This document shows positions 24,177 to 32,465 of a stretch of DNA of 36,899 nucleotides, one piece after another (within the stretch, counting starts at the first letter, position 1; every line of letters starts with the position of its first letter). Location: the NCBI GenBank assembly GCA_005776725.1, contig SXOO01000219.1, forward strand, positions 1 to 36,899. Reading direction: 5' to 3'. The stretch comes from Pseudomonadota bacterium. GTDB lineage: Bacteria; Myxococcota_A; UBA9042; GCA-2863065. The position numbers and the translations under genes are program-made. The notes below the pieces were generated by a model. The model saw only the letters and a list, made by a program, of their open reading frames with translations, was not told where the DNA came from and searched no databases.

Positions 24177-25553
24177 ATGCGTAAGCGCCTCGTCCACCTC
24201 GAAGGGAGCCAGTCGTTGCGCAAGAACTTCGTCCTCGACACGAACGTCCTCCTCCACGACGCCGCTGCCATGTTCGGCTTCTCCGACAACCGGGTGATCA
24301 TCCCCATCTACTGCATCGAGGAGCTCGACCAGTTCAAGAAGGACCTCTCCGAGCTCGGCCGCAACGCGCGCCAGGTGTCGCGAGATCTGGACCACCTCCG
24401 CGCAAAGGGCAGCCTGCTCACGGGCGTGGAGCTGCCGAACGGCGGCGAGCTCCGCGTTGGCTTCGCGGACAAGCCGCTCCCGTCGCGCTACACCAACGAC
24501 CACATCACCGACAACTCGATTCTGGCCACCGCCCTGGCCGTTCAGGAGGCCGATCCGGACACCCCGCTGGTCTTCGTGACCATGGACACCAACCTCCGGA
24601 TTCGGGCCGACGCTCTGGGCGTCAAGGCGGAGGACTACGACAAGGAGCGCGTAGACATCTCGGAGCTCTACACGGGCTGGTTCGAGTCCGCTGCGCCAGA
24701 TCCCATTATCGACGAGCTCTACTCCGCCGGCAGCACGCCGCTCAAGGCGTTCCTCGCCGCCATCGGCGAGCCCGACAAGATGGTCAGCGAGAATCAGTAC
24801 GGCCTTCTCCGGGGCTATGAGCGCAACAGCCAGACGGCGTTGTGCCGCGTTGACCTCTCCGGCGACCGCCTCGTCCACATCCCGCGCATGAAAGACGGGA
24901 TCTGGGGCATCCGCGCTCGCAGCAAGGAGCAGACCTTCGCGATGGAGGCGCTGCTCCGTGACGACATAAAGCTGGTGACGCTGGTAGGTAAGGCCGGCAC
25001 CGGCAAGACGCTGCTGGCCCTGGCCGCCGGCCTCTCTCGCACCGCGGACAACGAGGCCTACCAGCGGGTCCTGGTGTCGCGGCCGATCTTCCCGCTCGGG
25101 CGCGACCTCGGCTACCTGCCCGGCAGCGTGGAGGAGAAGCTCAGCCCGTGGATGCAGCCGATCTACGACAACGTGGAGCTGCTCCTGAACCTCTCGAAGC
25201 AGGACCGCCGGGACGGGCGCGGTTATCAGGAGCTGATCGACCAGGGCCTCATGCAGATCGAGCCGCTCACCTACATCCGCGGTCGCTCGATCCCGAACCA
25301 GTACCTGATCGTGGACGAGGCCCAGAACCTCACCCCGCACGAGATCAAGACGATCGTCACGCGCGCCGGCGAGGGGACGAAGGTGGTCCTCACCGGCGAC
25401 CCCTACCAGATCGACAACCCCTACGTGGACGCCATGAACAACGGCCTTACGTACACGGTGAACCGCTTCCGGTCCGAGAAGATCGCGGCGCACGTAACGC
25501 TCGCCAAGGGAGAGCGCTCCGAGCTGGCCGAACGCGCAGCCAACCTCCTCTGA
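24177..25553 (+). CDS. PhoH-family protein with N-terminal PIN domain
   Basis: A 458-residue cytoplasmic protein of the PIN-PhoH type (YlaK-like), usually linked to RNA unwinding and cleavage. The PIN domain (about residues 17-145) begins FVLDTNVLLHD and has acidic residues at EELDQFKKD, NDHITDNSIL and TMDTNLRIRADALG. The PhoH ATPase (about 255-458) has Walker A GKAGTGKT near residue 270, YLIVDEAQNLTPHEIKTI and VVLTGDPYQIDNP. The ATG at 24177 is used here, but a TTG at 24216 preceded by AAGGGAG is a credible alternative that would begin at the PIN domain itself. TTGACA at 24153-24158 lies too near the ATG to be a normal -35 for it, which slightly favours the later start. Confidence 0.92.
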   Translation: MRKRLVHLEGSQSLRKNFVLDTNVLLHDAAAMFGFSDNRVIIPIYCIEELDQFKKDLSELGRNARQVSRDLDHLRAKGSLLTGVELPNGGELRVGFADKPLPSRYTNDHITDNSILATALAVQEADPDTPLVFVTMDTNLRIRADALGVKAEDYDKERVDISELYTGWFESAAPDPIIDELYSAGSTPLKAFLAAIGEPDKMVSENQYGLLRGYERNSQTALCRVDLSGDRLVHIPRMKDGIWGIRARSKEQTFAMEALLRDDIKLVTLVGKAGTGKTLLALAAGLSRTADNEAYQRVLVSRPIFPLGRDLGYLPGSVEEKLSPWMQPIYDNVELLLNLSKQDRRDGRGYQELIDQGLMQIEPLTYIRGRSIPNQYLIVDEAQNLTPHEIKTIVTRAGEGTKVVLTGDPYQIDNPYVDAMNNGLTYTVNRFRSEKIAAHVTLAKGERSELAERAANLL

Positions 25554-25579
25554 GCGGTCGCCTGTGATAGACAGCGCGC

Positions 25580-27409
25580 ATGAGTCGTAGCGAACGTTTC
25601 CTCACTGCCCTCGAGTCGGGCGTCGTCGTCGCCGATGGGGCGATGGGCACCGAGCTCTATCGTCGCGGAGTCTCCTTCGAGCAGTGCTTCGACGAGCTCT
25701 GCTTGTCGCGCCCTGATCTCGTTGGCGGCGTCCACCGCGCGTATCGCGACGCCGGCGCGAGCCTCCTCGTGACCAACTCGTTCGGCGCCAACCGGCACCG
25801 CCTCGAGCGTCACAACCTCGCGGGGAAGGTGGCCGAGATCAACGAGGCCGCAGCGCGGATCGCTCGCGGAGTCGCGGGTGACGTCTGCTTCGTGGCGGGC
25901 AGCATCGGCCCCCTGGGAAAGCGCCTCGCGCCCGTGGGGCGGCTCACCCCCGAGGAAGCCGAGGCGGCGTTCACCGAGCAGATCCTCGGGCTGGTCGCGG
26001 GTGGCGCCGACATCCTCTTGTTCGAGACCTTCGCGGACCTGCAGGAGATCTCCGCCGGGCTCCGGGCGGCGCGTGACGCCGCCCCCGGGATCCCCGTGAT
26101 CGCGTCCATGACCTTCACCGACGAGGGCAAGACGCTCTACGGCTACAAGCCCGAAGAGGTGGCGCGGAAGCTCACCGAGCTCGGCGCCGTGGCGGTGGGC
26201 GCCAACTGCAGCGTGGGTCCGCAGTCGCTCATGGACGTGGTCGAGCGAATGCTGCGAGTGCCGGCCGTGAAGCTGATGGTCAAGCCCAACGCCGGGCAGC
26301 CGCAGTTTCACGCCGGGCGATACCTCTACCTCAGCTCGCCCGAGTACCTGGGCGAGACGGCTCGGTACTTCGTTCAGCACGGCTGCCACCTCGTGGGCGG
26401 CTGCTGCGGCACCACGCCGGAGCACGTGCGGGCGATCCGCGCGGCGGTGGAGGGCCTCGCCCCCTCACGGCCTGAGCCGACCGCCTCGATCGAGGTGGCC
26501 GAAGTCGCCGAGGCGCCCGGCCGCGCTACGCGCCGTGCCGACGACATCCAGGCCAAGATCGCCGCCGGCCGCTTCGTGTCGTCCGTGGAGATCGATCCGC
26601 CCAAAGACATCAACGCCGACAAGCTGATCGAGGGCGCGGCCTTGTGCAAAGCGTCCGGCGTGGACGCGATCAACATCGCTGATAGCCCGCTCGCACGCGC
26701 TCGTATGTCGCCCATGGCGCTCGCCACGCTCATCCGGCAGTCGGTGGACATCGAGGTGATCCTCCACCTCTCATGCCGCGACCGCAACGTCATCGGCTTG
26801 CAGTCCGAGGTGATGGGGGCCGTGGCCCTTGGCGTCCGCAACGTGCTCTGTGTGACAGGGGATCCCCCTCAGCTCGGGGACTACCCGAACGCCAAGGGCG
26901 TCTTCGACGTGGACTCGATCGGGCTGGTTCAGCTGTGCGCGCGTCTCAATCAGGGGCTCGACCTCGCCGGGCGCGCCATGAAGTACCGCACCGACGTCTT
27001 CGTTGGCGTGGCCTCCAACCCCACGTCGGCCGACCTCGAGACCGAGGTGCGCCGCTACAAGGAGAAGGAAGCCGTGGGCGCGGCCTTCACCATGACGCAG
27101 CCCATCTACGAGCTGGACTCCCTCGAGCGCTTCCTGGAGCTGGCGCGTCCCACGATCCCGGTCCTCGTAGGCATCCTGCCGCTGCGCAATGCGCGCCACG
27201 CCCACTTCCTGCACCACGAGGTCCCGGGCATGTTCGTCCCCGAGGAGATCCGGGCCCGCATGGATCGCGCAGGTGACAAGGGGCCCGAAGAGGGCGTGCT
27301 GATCGCCCAGGAGTTCCTGGCGCGCGCGAAGTCGTTCGTACAGGGGGTGTACCTCATGCCCCCGTTCAACCAGTTCTGGATGGGCACCGAGGTGCTCAAG
27401 GCGCTCTGA
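25580..27409 (+). CDS. Bifunctional homocysteine S-methyltransferase / methylenetetrahydrofolate reductase
   Basis: A 609-residue fusion of two one-carbon enzymes, as in YitJ-like proteins. The N-terminal domain (about residues 1-300) is a zinc-dependent homocysteine S-methyltransferase: GAMGTELYRRG, then VGANCSVGP (Cys near 209) and VGGCCGTTPEH (Cys pair near 274). The C-terminal domain (about 320-605) resembles methylenetetrahydrofolate reductase: FVSSVEIDPPKDINADKLIE, NVLCVTGDPPQLGDYP, and AAFTMTQPIYELDSLERF. It would make 5-methyl-THF and transfer methyl groups to homocysteine for methionine synthesis. It begins 26 bases after the PhoH gene and may share its transcript. No S-adenosylmethionine or cobalamin riboswitch was seen in the short gap. 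Confidence 0.93.
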   Translation: MSRSERFLTALESGVVVADGAMGTELYRRGVSFEQCFDELCLSRPDLVGGVHRAYRDAGASLLVTNSFGANRHRLERHNLAGKVAEINEAAARIARGVAGDVCFVAGSIGPLGKRLAPVGRLTPEEAEAAFTEQILGLVAGGADILLFETFADLQEISAGLRAARDAAPGIPVIASMTFTDEGKTLYGYKPEEVARKLTELGAVAVGANCSVGPQSLMDVVERMLRVPAVKLMVKPNAGQPQFHAGRYLYLSSPEYLGETARYFVQHGCHLVGGCCGTTPEHVRAIRAAVEGLAPSRPEPTASIEVAEVAEAPGRATRRADDIQAKIAAGRFVSSVEIDPPKDINADKLIEGAALCKASGVDAINIADSPLARARMSPMALATLIRQSVDIEVILHLSCRDRNVIGLQSEVMGAVALGVRNVLCVTGDPPQLGDYPNAKGVFDVDSIGLVQLCARLNQGLDLAGRAMKYRTDVFVGVASNPTSADLETEVRRYKEKEAVGAAFTMTQPIYELDSLERFLELARPTIPVLVGILPLRNARHAHFLHHEVPGMFVPEEIRARMDRAGDKGPEEGVLIAQEFLARAKSFVQGVYLMPPFNQFWMGTEVLKAL

Positions 27410-27448
27410 GGCGCCGCGCGAGTGGCCCTGTCACGGGCCCCGCGCTGC

Positions 27449-28402
27449 TTAGCACCGCCCCGGGGTGGGGCTCGCGCTGGGCTGCTTGCACCGCCGCGCG
27501 TCCTCCGCTTCGGGGACGGGGCGTGTGACGACGAAGCCGTCGATACAGAGATCCCGGAAGGCCTCATCGGGGGAGCTGATCTCCAGGACCAGGTCCGCCG
27601 CCTGCCCGCGGAGGGCGGTGGTGTCTACGTAGAGCGGCTCGAAGTCCCACGCCTGCGGGCGAATGACCTGAGTCCCCCGAGCCTCTCCACCCACTCGCAC
27701 GGTCACCGTGGTGGCACCGCCGCGCTCGTGCTTGGCGGACTCGAGCACGAAGCCCGAGCGTATGAGCACTCCGGCCTCCAGCCGAAGCGCCGGAAACGTG
27801 ATGGTGGTGACTTTGCCGCTCGGATATGGGTGCACGAGGAAGCAGCTGCGGGGTGATCCGCCTACCTCCCGGGTGTCGAGACGCACGTCCTCCCAGGGCT
27901 TCCCGGCGCACGCGTGCCGCCCGTCGACGTAGCGGCAGCTCCGCCCGCCGTCCCGGACGACCTTGGCCTTGGGCAAGACCTCGGTGAGGCGCACGGTGAC
28001 CGGTGAGGGCGGCAAGGCAAAGCGCTGCAAGAGGAGCCCGCCGGCCAGCGCCTCTTCCAGCTCGAGCGCGGCGCCGGGTGGCGCGGGGGCGTCAGTGCGC
28101 TCGAAGGCCGTGAGCACCCAGAGGCGCCGAAACGCGGTGAGCGCCATGGGATCCAGGGGCAGGCTGAAGTCGACGGTGAGCCCCGCCGCAGCGCGCCCAC
28201 CCTCACGCAGCCACGGCGGGTGGATTCGGACCACGTCCGTGGGTTGAGCCTCCCCAGCGATTCGGGCGCCGGCGGCGTCCCACTCGGCGGGCGAGGGCGC
28301 GGCGGGACCGGGAGACAGCGCGGCGGACAGCGACCACGCGCTGACACACACGAGTCCTGCGAGGAGCCAGGGGCCGGGCTGGGCGAGGGTGCGCGTGGTC
28401 AC
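27449..28402 (-). CDS. Secreted or membrane-anchored protein of unknown function
   Basis: A 317-residue exported protein. A GTG at 28402 starts a signal or anchor sequence (PWLLAGLVCVSAWSLSAALS), followed by two beta-rich parts. The first (about residues 55-160) begins DVVRIHPPWLREGG. The second (about 170-305) has paired cysteines (RSCRYVDGRHAC, RSCFLVHPYPSG) and resembles a jelly-roll sandwich (ITFPALRLEAGVLIRSGFVLES, ATTVTVRVGGEARG). I recognise no family. The frame continues upstream to 28966, but there it is only the antisense of the lipoprotein repeat, so the start is set at the signal peptide. It converges with the methyltransferase/reductase gene, 39 bases away. Confidence 0.75.
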   Translation of the reverse strand: MTTRTLAQPGPWLLAGLVCVSAWSLSAALSPGPAAPSPAEWDAAGARIAGEAQPTDVVRIHPPWLREGGRAAAGLTVDFSLPLDPMALTAFRRLWVLTAFERTDAPAPPGAALELEEALAGGLLLQRFALPPSPVTVRLTEVLPKAKVVRDGGRSCRYVDGRHACAGKPWEDVRLDTREVGGSPRSCFLVHPYPSGKVTTITFPALRLEAGVLIRSGFVLESAKHERGGATTVTVRVGGEARGTQVIRPQAWDFEPLYVDTTALRGQAADLVLEISSPDEAFRDLCIDGFVVTRPVPEAEDARRCKQPSASPTPGRC

Positions 28403-28457
28403 GGTCGCCGCATACCCGAAGCGGTCACGGTGGGCAAGGCGCGCGGGGGCGAAGCAG

Positions 28458-28486
28458 TTGAAACCGAGTTCCAGTGTCGCTAGGAT
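28458..28486 (+). promoter_or_regulatory. Candidate sigma-70 promoter for the DGT-linker lipoprotein
   Basis: TTGAAA (28458-28463), a 17-base spacer and TAGGAT (28481-28486). It would give a leader of about 130 bases before the lipoprotein start at 28623, containing the short open frame that begins at 28526. Confidence 0.55.
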
Positions 28487-28525
28487 GCCGCTCGCTCCGC
28501 GGCCGCTATAGGTATCGGAGCCTTC

Positions 28526-28693
28526 ATGACAGACAACGCGAGCTCCTCGGATCCCCCGAAAGACACGCCCAAGAGGCGGTCCGGACACGGCGGCGCTCGC
28601 CCCAAGACGTGGGAGCTCCCGGATGCGCACTCGATTCTTCAAGTTCTCTTCGGCCGCATTGGCGGCCCTCGCCCTCGGTACCATCGGCTGTGA
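28526..28693 (+). CDS. Possible 55-residue leader ORF overlapping the lipoprotein start
   Basis: ATG at 28526 with GGAG five bases upstream. It encodes a basic, hydrophilic 55-residue peptide and ends with TGA at 28691-28693, 70 bases inside the lipoprotein gene in another frame. The ribosome-binding site is better than that of many genes in the window. No family is recognisable. It could be a leader peptide that tunes translation of the lipoprotein, or chance. Confidence 0.3.
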   Translation: MTDNASSSDPPKDTPKRRSGHGGARPKTWELPDAHSILQVLFGRIGGPRPRYHRL

Positions 28694-29831
28694 GTCCAGC
28701 GAGGAGGACACCGGCGGCACCACTGACGCCGACGCCGCCGACGGCTCCGACAGCACCGACGGCACGGATGGCACGGACAGCACGGACGCCGCTGACGGCA
28801 CCGAGGCCGGTGGTGGCGACACCACGGACGGCACCGACGCCACGGACGGCACCGACGGCACCGACGGCGAGGTGTCCACGGACAGCACCGTCGACGGCGA
28901 AGACGGCATCATCGAGGAGCCCCCGCCCTGCGAGGTCGGCTCCAAGATCACGGCCGTGGACGGCAAGGATCAGTGCTGCACCTGCTCGGGCGACTCGTGC
29001 GAGAACGGCCTCGACAACTCGCTGGCCGGCATCGCCTCGCTCGCCAACTCGGCCCTCCAGGGCACGATCGAGGACGGCGACGTGAACATCGTGGCGGAGC
29101 TCGTGGGCGACACGGCCTCCACGTTCACCATCAACATGTACACGGCAGACCTCGACCCGGCCAACGCCGAGTGCGACATCAACAACGGCCCCTGCAACTG
29201 GCAGCTCGGGCTCGAGGCCTTCGGCCCCGAGTGCACCTCGCTCATCTCGTTCAACAACGCCACGATCGACGCTGAGGGCAACCTCAACGCCGGCGGCAAG
29301 GAGGGCCTCTTCGTCCTCAGCCTGCCGATCCAGGGCTTCGTGCTCGAGCTCAAGGTCATCGGCGCCACGATCGTGGGAACGGTCGAGCGCGACGACAAGG
29401 GCGCCATCACCAAGATGGCGGGTATCCTCGGCGGCGCAGTGCCCAAGGCTGCTCTCGAGGAGGCGGTCGACAAGCTCCCGGAGGACGGCCTGCCGCTCCC
29501 GAAGCCGGCCATCAAGAACCTCCTCGCCACCGTGATCAAGGCCGACATCGACGGGCTCGACGCGGCTGGCGCCACCGGCACCGACGGCGTCAAGGAGTCG
29601 GCGTCCGTGGCCATCGTGTTCGAGGGCATCCCCGGCGCCATCACGGCGCTCGAGTCCGCCGAGGGCCAGGACCCGGCCCCCGTCTGCACCGAGGCTCCCG
29701 CGCTCGAGACCTACAGCGACGTGGTCTTCCGCATGAACGCGCTCCAGCTGGGCTCGTCCGGCAAGGCCGGCCAGGCGCTGGACGTCGACGGCGTGTGCGT
29801 CGAGCCGAACCAGACCCCCGCCGAGGGCTGA
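28623..29831 (+). CDS. Lipoprotein with long Asp/Gly/Thr repeat linker
   Basis: A 402-residue surface lipoprotein. The signal sequence (FFKFSSAALAALALGTIGC) has its lipobox Cys at residue 23. A low-complexity region of about 75 residues built from DGTD and similar units (about residues 30-105) extends the protein from the membrane. The C-terminal 290 residues are folded: a Cys cluster (DQCCTCSGDSCENGLDNSL), a beta domain (VNIVAELVGDTASTFTINMY) and helical parts. The start ATG at 28623 is preceded by GGGAG. The folded part is not a family I know. Its linker resembles those of the lipoproteins at 5499 and 9393, suggesting a common surface-display design. Confidence 0.85.
   Translation: MRTRFFKFSSAALAALALGTIGCESSEEDTGGTTDADAADGSDSTDGTDGTDSTDAADGTEAGGGDTTDGTDATDGTDGTDGEVSTDSTVDGEDGIIEEPPPCEVGSKITAVDGKDQCCTCSGDSCENGLDNSLAGIASLANSALQGTIEDGDVNIVAELVGDTASTFTINMYTADLDPANAECDINNGPCNWQLGLEAFGPECTSLISFNNATIDAEGNLNAGGKEGLFVLSLPIQGFVLELKVIGATIVGTVERDDKGAITKMAGILGGAVPKAALEEAVDKLPEDGLPLPKPAIKNLLATVIKADIDGLDAAGATGTDGVKESASVAIVFEGIPGAITALESAEGQDPAPVCTEAPALETYSDVVFRMNALQLGSSGKAGQALDVDGVCVEPNQTPAEG
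28716..28905. repeat. Low-complexity GGCACCGAC-type repeat
   Basis: Degenerate repeats of GACGGCACSGAC-like 9-12-base units that encode the Asp/Gly/Thr linker of the lipoprotein. They are in frame and variable in unit length. Confidence 0.8.
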
Positions 29832-29852
29832 GCCAGCCGACCCCGGCTGACC

Positions 29853-29881
29853 TTCCCAACGCATGGGGCTGCGTGTACAAC
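29853..29881 (+). promoter_or_regulatory. Weak candidate promoter for the small lipoprotein
   Basis: TTCCCA (29853-29858), a 17-base spacer and TACAAC (29876-29881). The gene starts at 29890, so transcription from here would begin at or near the start codon and give a leaderless message. Confidence 0.25.
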
Positions 29882-29889
29882 GTGGCCCC

Positions 29890-30339
29890 ATGCGACCCTC
29901 CCGCGCGCTCCTCGCGTTCCTCGTCTCTGCCTGCAGCACCGCCTTCGACTCCAACTCGGGCGGCGATCACGTCCGCGGCAAGGCGGTCGAGATCAAGCTC
30001 GGCCAGACCCACGACGACTTCCTCAGCGCCGAACAGGGCGACAACCCCGACTGGAAGAAGCTGATAGTCGCCGAGCCGGCGATGCTGGGCATCCACGCCT
30101 ACTGGGACGAGCCGAGCATCTTGGCCACCGTGGTGGTCAAGGATCAGTTCGGCGGCAAGGTGTTCGAGCTCCAGCACGAGCGCGGCAAGCCCGCCGACCA
30201 CTGGACGGGCATGAAGATGCGCGCCGGCGAGTATTACCTCGAGGTGGTGGCCACCCGTGGGGCCTCCGTGTACACCCTGGAGGTGCTCGAAGAGGGCGAC
30301 GCGCCGGCTGGCGGCGACGACACCGCGCCGCCAGAGTGA
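29890..30339 (+). CDS. Small lipoprotein of unknown function
   Basis: A 149-residue exported protein. MRPSRALLAFLVSAC forms a short signal sequence with lipobox VSAC (Cys15). The mature part is a single beta-sandwich domain (AVEIKLGQTHDDFLSAEQGD, ATVVVKDQFGGKVFELQ, MRAGEYYLEVVATRGASVYT) and an acidic tail. The strand pattern, ending in an EYYLEV segment, recalls peptidase pre-propeptide C-terminal (PPC-like) domains, but this is only a resemblance. I chose the ATG at 29890 over one nine codons upstream because it begins a signal peptide. Confidence 0.75.
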   Translation: MRPSRALLAFLVSACSTAFDSNSGGDHVRGKAVEIKLGQTHDDFLSAEQGDNPDWKKLIVAEPAMLGIHAYWDEPSILATVVVKDQFGGKVFELQHERGKPADHWTGMKMRAGEYYLEVVATRGASVYTLEVLEEGDAPAGGDDTAPPE

Positions 30340-30376
30340 CCCTCGTCTGCGGTCGTGTGCGCCATCTGGCGGTCGT

Positions 30377-30406
30377 TTGACACCCAACGAAGGCCGGTGC
30401 TATCAC
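30377..30406 (+). promoter_or_regulatory. Candidate sigma-70 promoter of the contractile-system genes
   Basis: TTGACA (30377-30382, perfect -35), an 18-base spacer and TATCAC (30401-30406), 50 bases upstream of the DUF4255 gene. Confidence 0.6.
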
Positions 30407-30456
30407 GGCCCGGCGCAAGCGAACCCTGACGGGACGCCTTCGGGCGGCGGAGTCGG

Positions 30457-31041
30457 ATGAGTCAGTTCGAAGCCATCAAGGATGTCAACGAGACGCTGAA
30501 GGAGCTGCTCAAGGAGTCCTTCAAGAAGACCGGCTTCACGACGGTTACGGTGTCGACCGACCGTCCGAAGAAAGACAACATCAAGAACATGCCTACGGTG
30601 AACTGCTACCTGTATCACGTAGGCTTCGACCCGAGTTATCGCGAGCGCACCGACACGTTGGTGTCCAGCTACGACAAGGCTGGCAACGTCATCGAGTACT
30701 ACCAAGACGCGCCCATCTACCTGCGCGCTCACTTCATCATCTCGGTGTGGGGGAACTCGCCCAACGAGGAGAACCTGCTCCTCGGCCTGGCGGTGAAGAC
30801 CTTCGGCGAGCACCCGATGATCGGCGGCGAGCTGCTCAAGGGCGAGTCGTGGTACCCGGACGACCGCCTCAACGTCTACCCGAACCTCCAGGCTGACTTC
30901 AACGACACCATGTCGTTCTGGCGTAGCCTCAACGAGGATCTCCGACCCTCGGTGTACTACTTCGTGAAGTTTCGCATCGAGTCAGACCGGCGCTCCGGAG
31001 AGACGCGCCGGGTCGTGGAGAAAGAAATGGCAGTTCGGTAG
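30457..31041 (+). CDS. DUF4255 (Pvc16-like) protein of a contractile injection system
   Basis: A 194-residue protein matching the DUF4255/Pvc16 N-terminal family: an N-terminal helix (IKDVNETLKELLKESF), then TVNCYLYHVGFDPSYRER, LRAHFIISVWGN, and NLLLGLAVKTFGEHP. Pvc16-type proteins cap or terminate the tail tube and sheath in extracellular contractile injection systems. The next gene is a tail sheath protein, which supports the call. No membrane helix or signal peptide is present. It is probably the first gene of the unit and is preceded by a good -35/-10 pair. Confidence 0.88.
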   Translation: MSQFEAIKDVNETLKELLKESFKKTGFTTVTVSTDRPKKDNIKNMPTVNCYLYHVGFDPSYRERTDTLVSSYDKAGNVIEYYQDAPIYLRAHFIISVWGNSPNEENLLLGLAVKTFGEHPMIGGELLKGESWYPDDRLNVYPNLQADFNDTMSFWRSLNEDLRPSVYYFVKFRIESDRRSGETRRVVEKEMAVR

Positions 31042-31115
31042 GGGACCCCCCTGGTCCCCAACTGGGTTAGGGCGTATCGTGCCGCCGGCCGAACGCCGAA
31101 AGCTTCGACGCGTAC

Positions 31116-31132
31116 GGACGGTGCCACCGTCC
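31116..31132. promoter_or_regulatory. Perfect inverted repeat upstream of the sheath gene
   Basis: GGACGGTG-C-CACCGTCC, 8+1+8 bases, 30 bases upstream of the sheath start codon. It could be an operator or a short RNA hairpin near the ribosome-binding site (AGGAGG at about 31145-31150). A second hairpin GGGGACC/GGTCCCC lies at 31041-31059, right after the DUF4255 stop. Confidence 0.4.
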
Positions 31133-31161
31133 AGAGGATCAACTGAGGAGGATCTGAGAGC

Positions 31162-32325
31162 ATGGCGACTTCGTATTTGTCCCCGGGCGTCTACGTCGAG
31201 GAAGTGGATCGCGGTACCAAGCCACTCGAGATGGTGGGTACCAGCACCTGCGCGTTCATCGGTGAGTGCAGCATTGGGCCGGTGAACGAGCCCATCTTCT
31301 GCACCAACTGGTCGCAGTTCACGAAGCACTTCGGCGACTTCCAGAACTCCGAGTACCTCGCACACTCCGTGTACGGGTTCTTCAACAATGGCGGCGGTCG
31401 CTGCTACGTCCTCAACGTCGGAACGGGCGACACCACGCCCGACGGCAAGAAGGTCGCTTCCAAGGCCGCGCTGTACATCGGGACCGACAACGGCCCCGGG
31501 ACGCGTACTGGCCTCAAGGCCTTCGAGGACGTCGACGACGTCAACATCGTCGTGGCCCCCGGCCAGACGGATCCGGCGATCCAGGACGCCGTGCTCTCGC
31601 ACTGCGAGAACATGCGTTACCGCTTCGCCATCATGGACAGCCCCGAGACGATCGAGAAGGGCGGCGTCGACAAGCTCGGCAAGCCGCGCGACTCCAAGTA
31701 CGGCGCCTACTACTTCCCGTGGATCGAGGTCTACGATCCAGTCAAGGGCAACATCTACCAGCCGCCCTCGGGCTACATGGCTGGCGTGTACGCCCGCACC
31801 GACGGCGAGCGCGGCGTCCACAAGGCGCCCGCCAACGAGCTCGTTCGTGGCGCGCTCGGCCTCAAGTACGGCATCACCCGCGGCGAGCAGGACATCCTGA
31901 ACCCGAAGGGGATCAACTGCATCCGCGAGTTCCCGAACCGCGGCATCCGCGTGTGGGGCGCCCGTACGATCTCGTCGGACGCTTCGTGGCGCTACATCAA
32001 CGTGCGCCGCCTCTTCAACATGGTGGAGCAGTCGATCGAGCTCGGGACCCAGTGGGTCGTGTTCGAGCCCAACGACCACCGCCTGTGGAAGCGCATCACG
32101 CGCGACATCTCGGCGTTCCTCCTGCGCCTCTGGCGCCAGGGTGCGCTCTTCGGAAAGACCCCGGAGGAGGCGTTCTACGTCAAGTGCGACGAAGAGACGA
32201 ACCCGCCCGAGGTCATCGACGCCGGCCAGCTCATCGTCGAGATCGGCATGTGCCCGGTGAAACCGGCCGAATTCGTGATCTTCCGCATCGGCCAGATGCC
32301 CACCGGCGGTGACGTCAGCGAGTGA
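31162..32325 (+). CDS. Contractile tail sheath protein (eCIS/phage-like)
   Basis: A 387-residue sheath protein. The start LSPGVYVEEVDRGTKPLEMV is the classic sheath N-terminus, followed by TSTCAFIGECSIGPVNEPIF. The central nucleotide-binding-like core has DDVNIVVAPGQTDPAIQDAV, RFAIMDSPE and PSGYMAGVYARTDGERGVHK. The C-terminal part WRYINVRRLFNMVEQSIELG plus FEPNDHRLWKRI is conserved in sheath proteins of phages, type VI systems and eCIS. The C-terminal tail (CPVKPAEFVIFRIGQM) provides the sheath linker strand. Length fits the eCIS sheath group. AGGAGG upstream supports the ATG at 31162. A hairpin with a partial T-run follows. Confidence 0.95.
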   Translation: MATSYLSPGVYVEEVDRGTKPLEMVGTSTCAFIGECSIGPVNEPIFCTNWSQFTKHFGDFQNSEYLAHSVYGFFNNGGGRCYVLNVGTGDTTPDGKKVASKAALYIGTDNGPGTRTGLKAFEDVDDVNIVVAPGQTDPAIQDAVLSHCENMRYRFAIMDSPETIEKGGVDKLGKPRDSKYGAYYFPWIEVYDPVKGNIYQPPSGYMAGVYARTDGERGVHKAPANELVRGALGLKYGITRGEQDILNPKGINCIREFPNRGIRVWGARTISSDASWRYINVRRLFNMVEQSIELGTQWVVFEPNDHRLWKRITRDISAFLLRLWRQGALFGKTPEEAFYVKCDEETNPPEVIDAGQLIVEIGMCPVKPAEFVIFRIGQMPTGGDVSE

Positions 32326-32357
32326 TCGCTGCGTTTCCCTGACGGGTGACGTCTGAC

Positions 32358-32388
32358 GAGCCCCGGGACCTTCTGGTCTTCGGGGCTC
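32358..32388 (+). terminator. Hairpin between sheath and assembly-chaperone genes
   Basis: An 8-bp stem GAGCCCCG / CGGGGCTC with an inner ACC/GGT pairing, followed by TGTCGTTT. It may act as a partial terminator that keeps sheath mRNA more abundant than the downstream messages. Confidence 0.5.
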
Positions 32389-32465
32389 TGTCGTTTGTGG
32401 CCCACTTGTCGCTCACCGGCGCTTGTCGTACCTATTCAACCCACCCTCTGTAAGCGGAGTTCGCC

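Noticed and set aside
24141..25493. A 450-codon minus-strand frame opposite PhoH
   Set aside because: It mirrors the PhoH gene, whose motifs are unmistakable; high GC creates long antisense frames.
28403..28966. N-terminal extension of the unknown minus-strand protein at 27449
   Set aside because: The extension is the antisense of the DGT repeat of the lipoprotein and is Ser/Pro/Val-rich. A signal peptide begins at the GTG at 28402.
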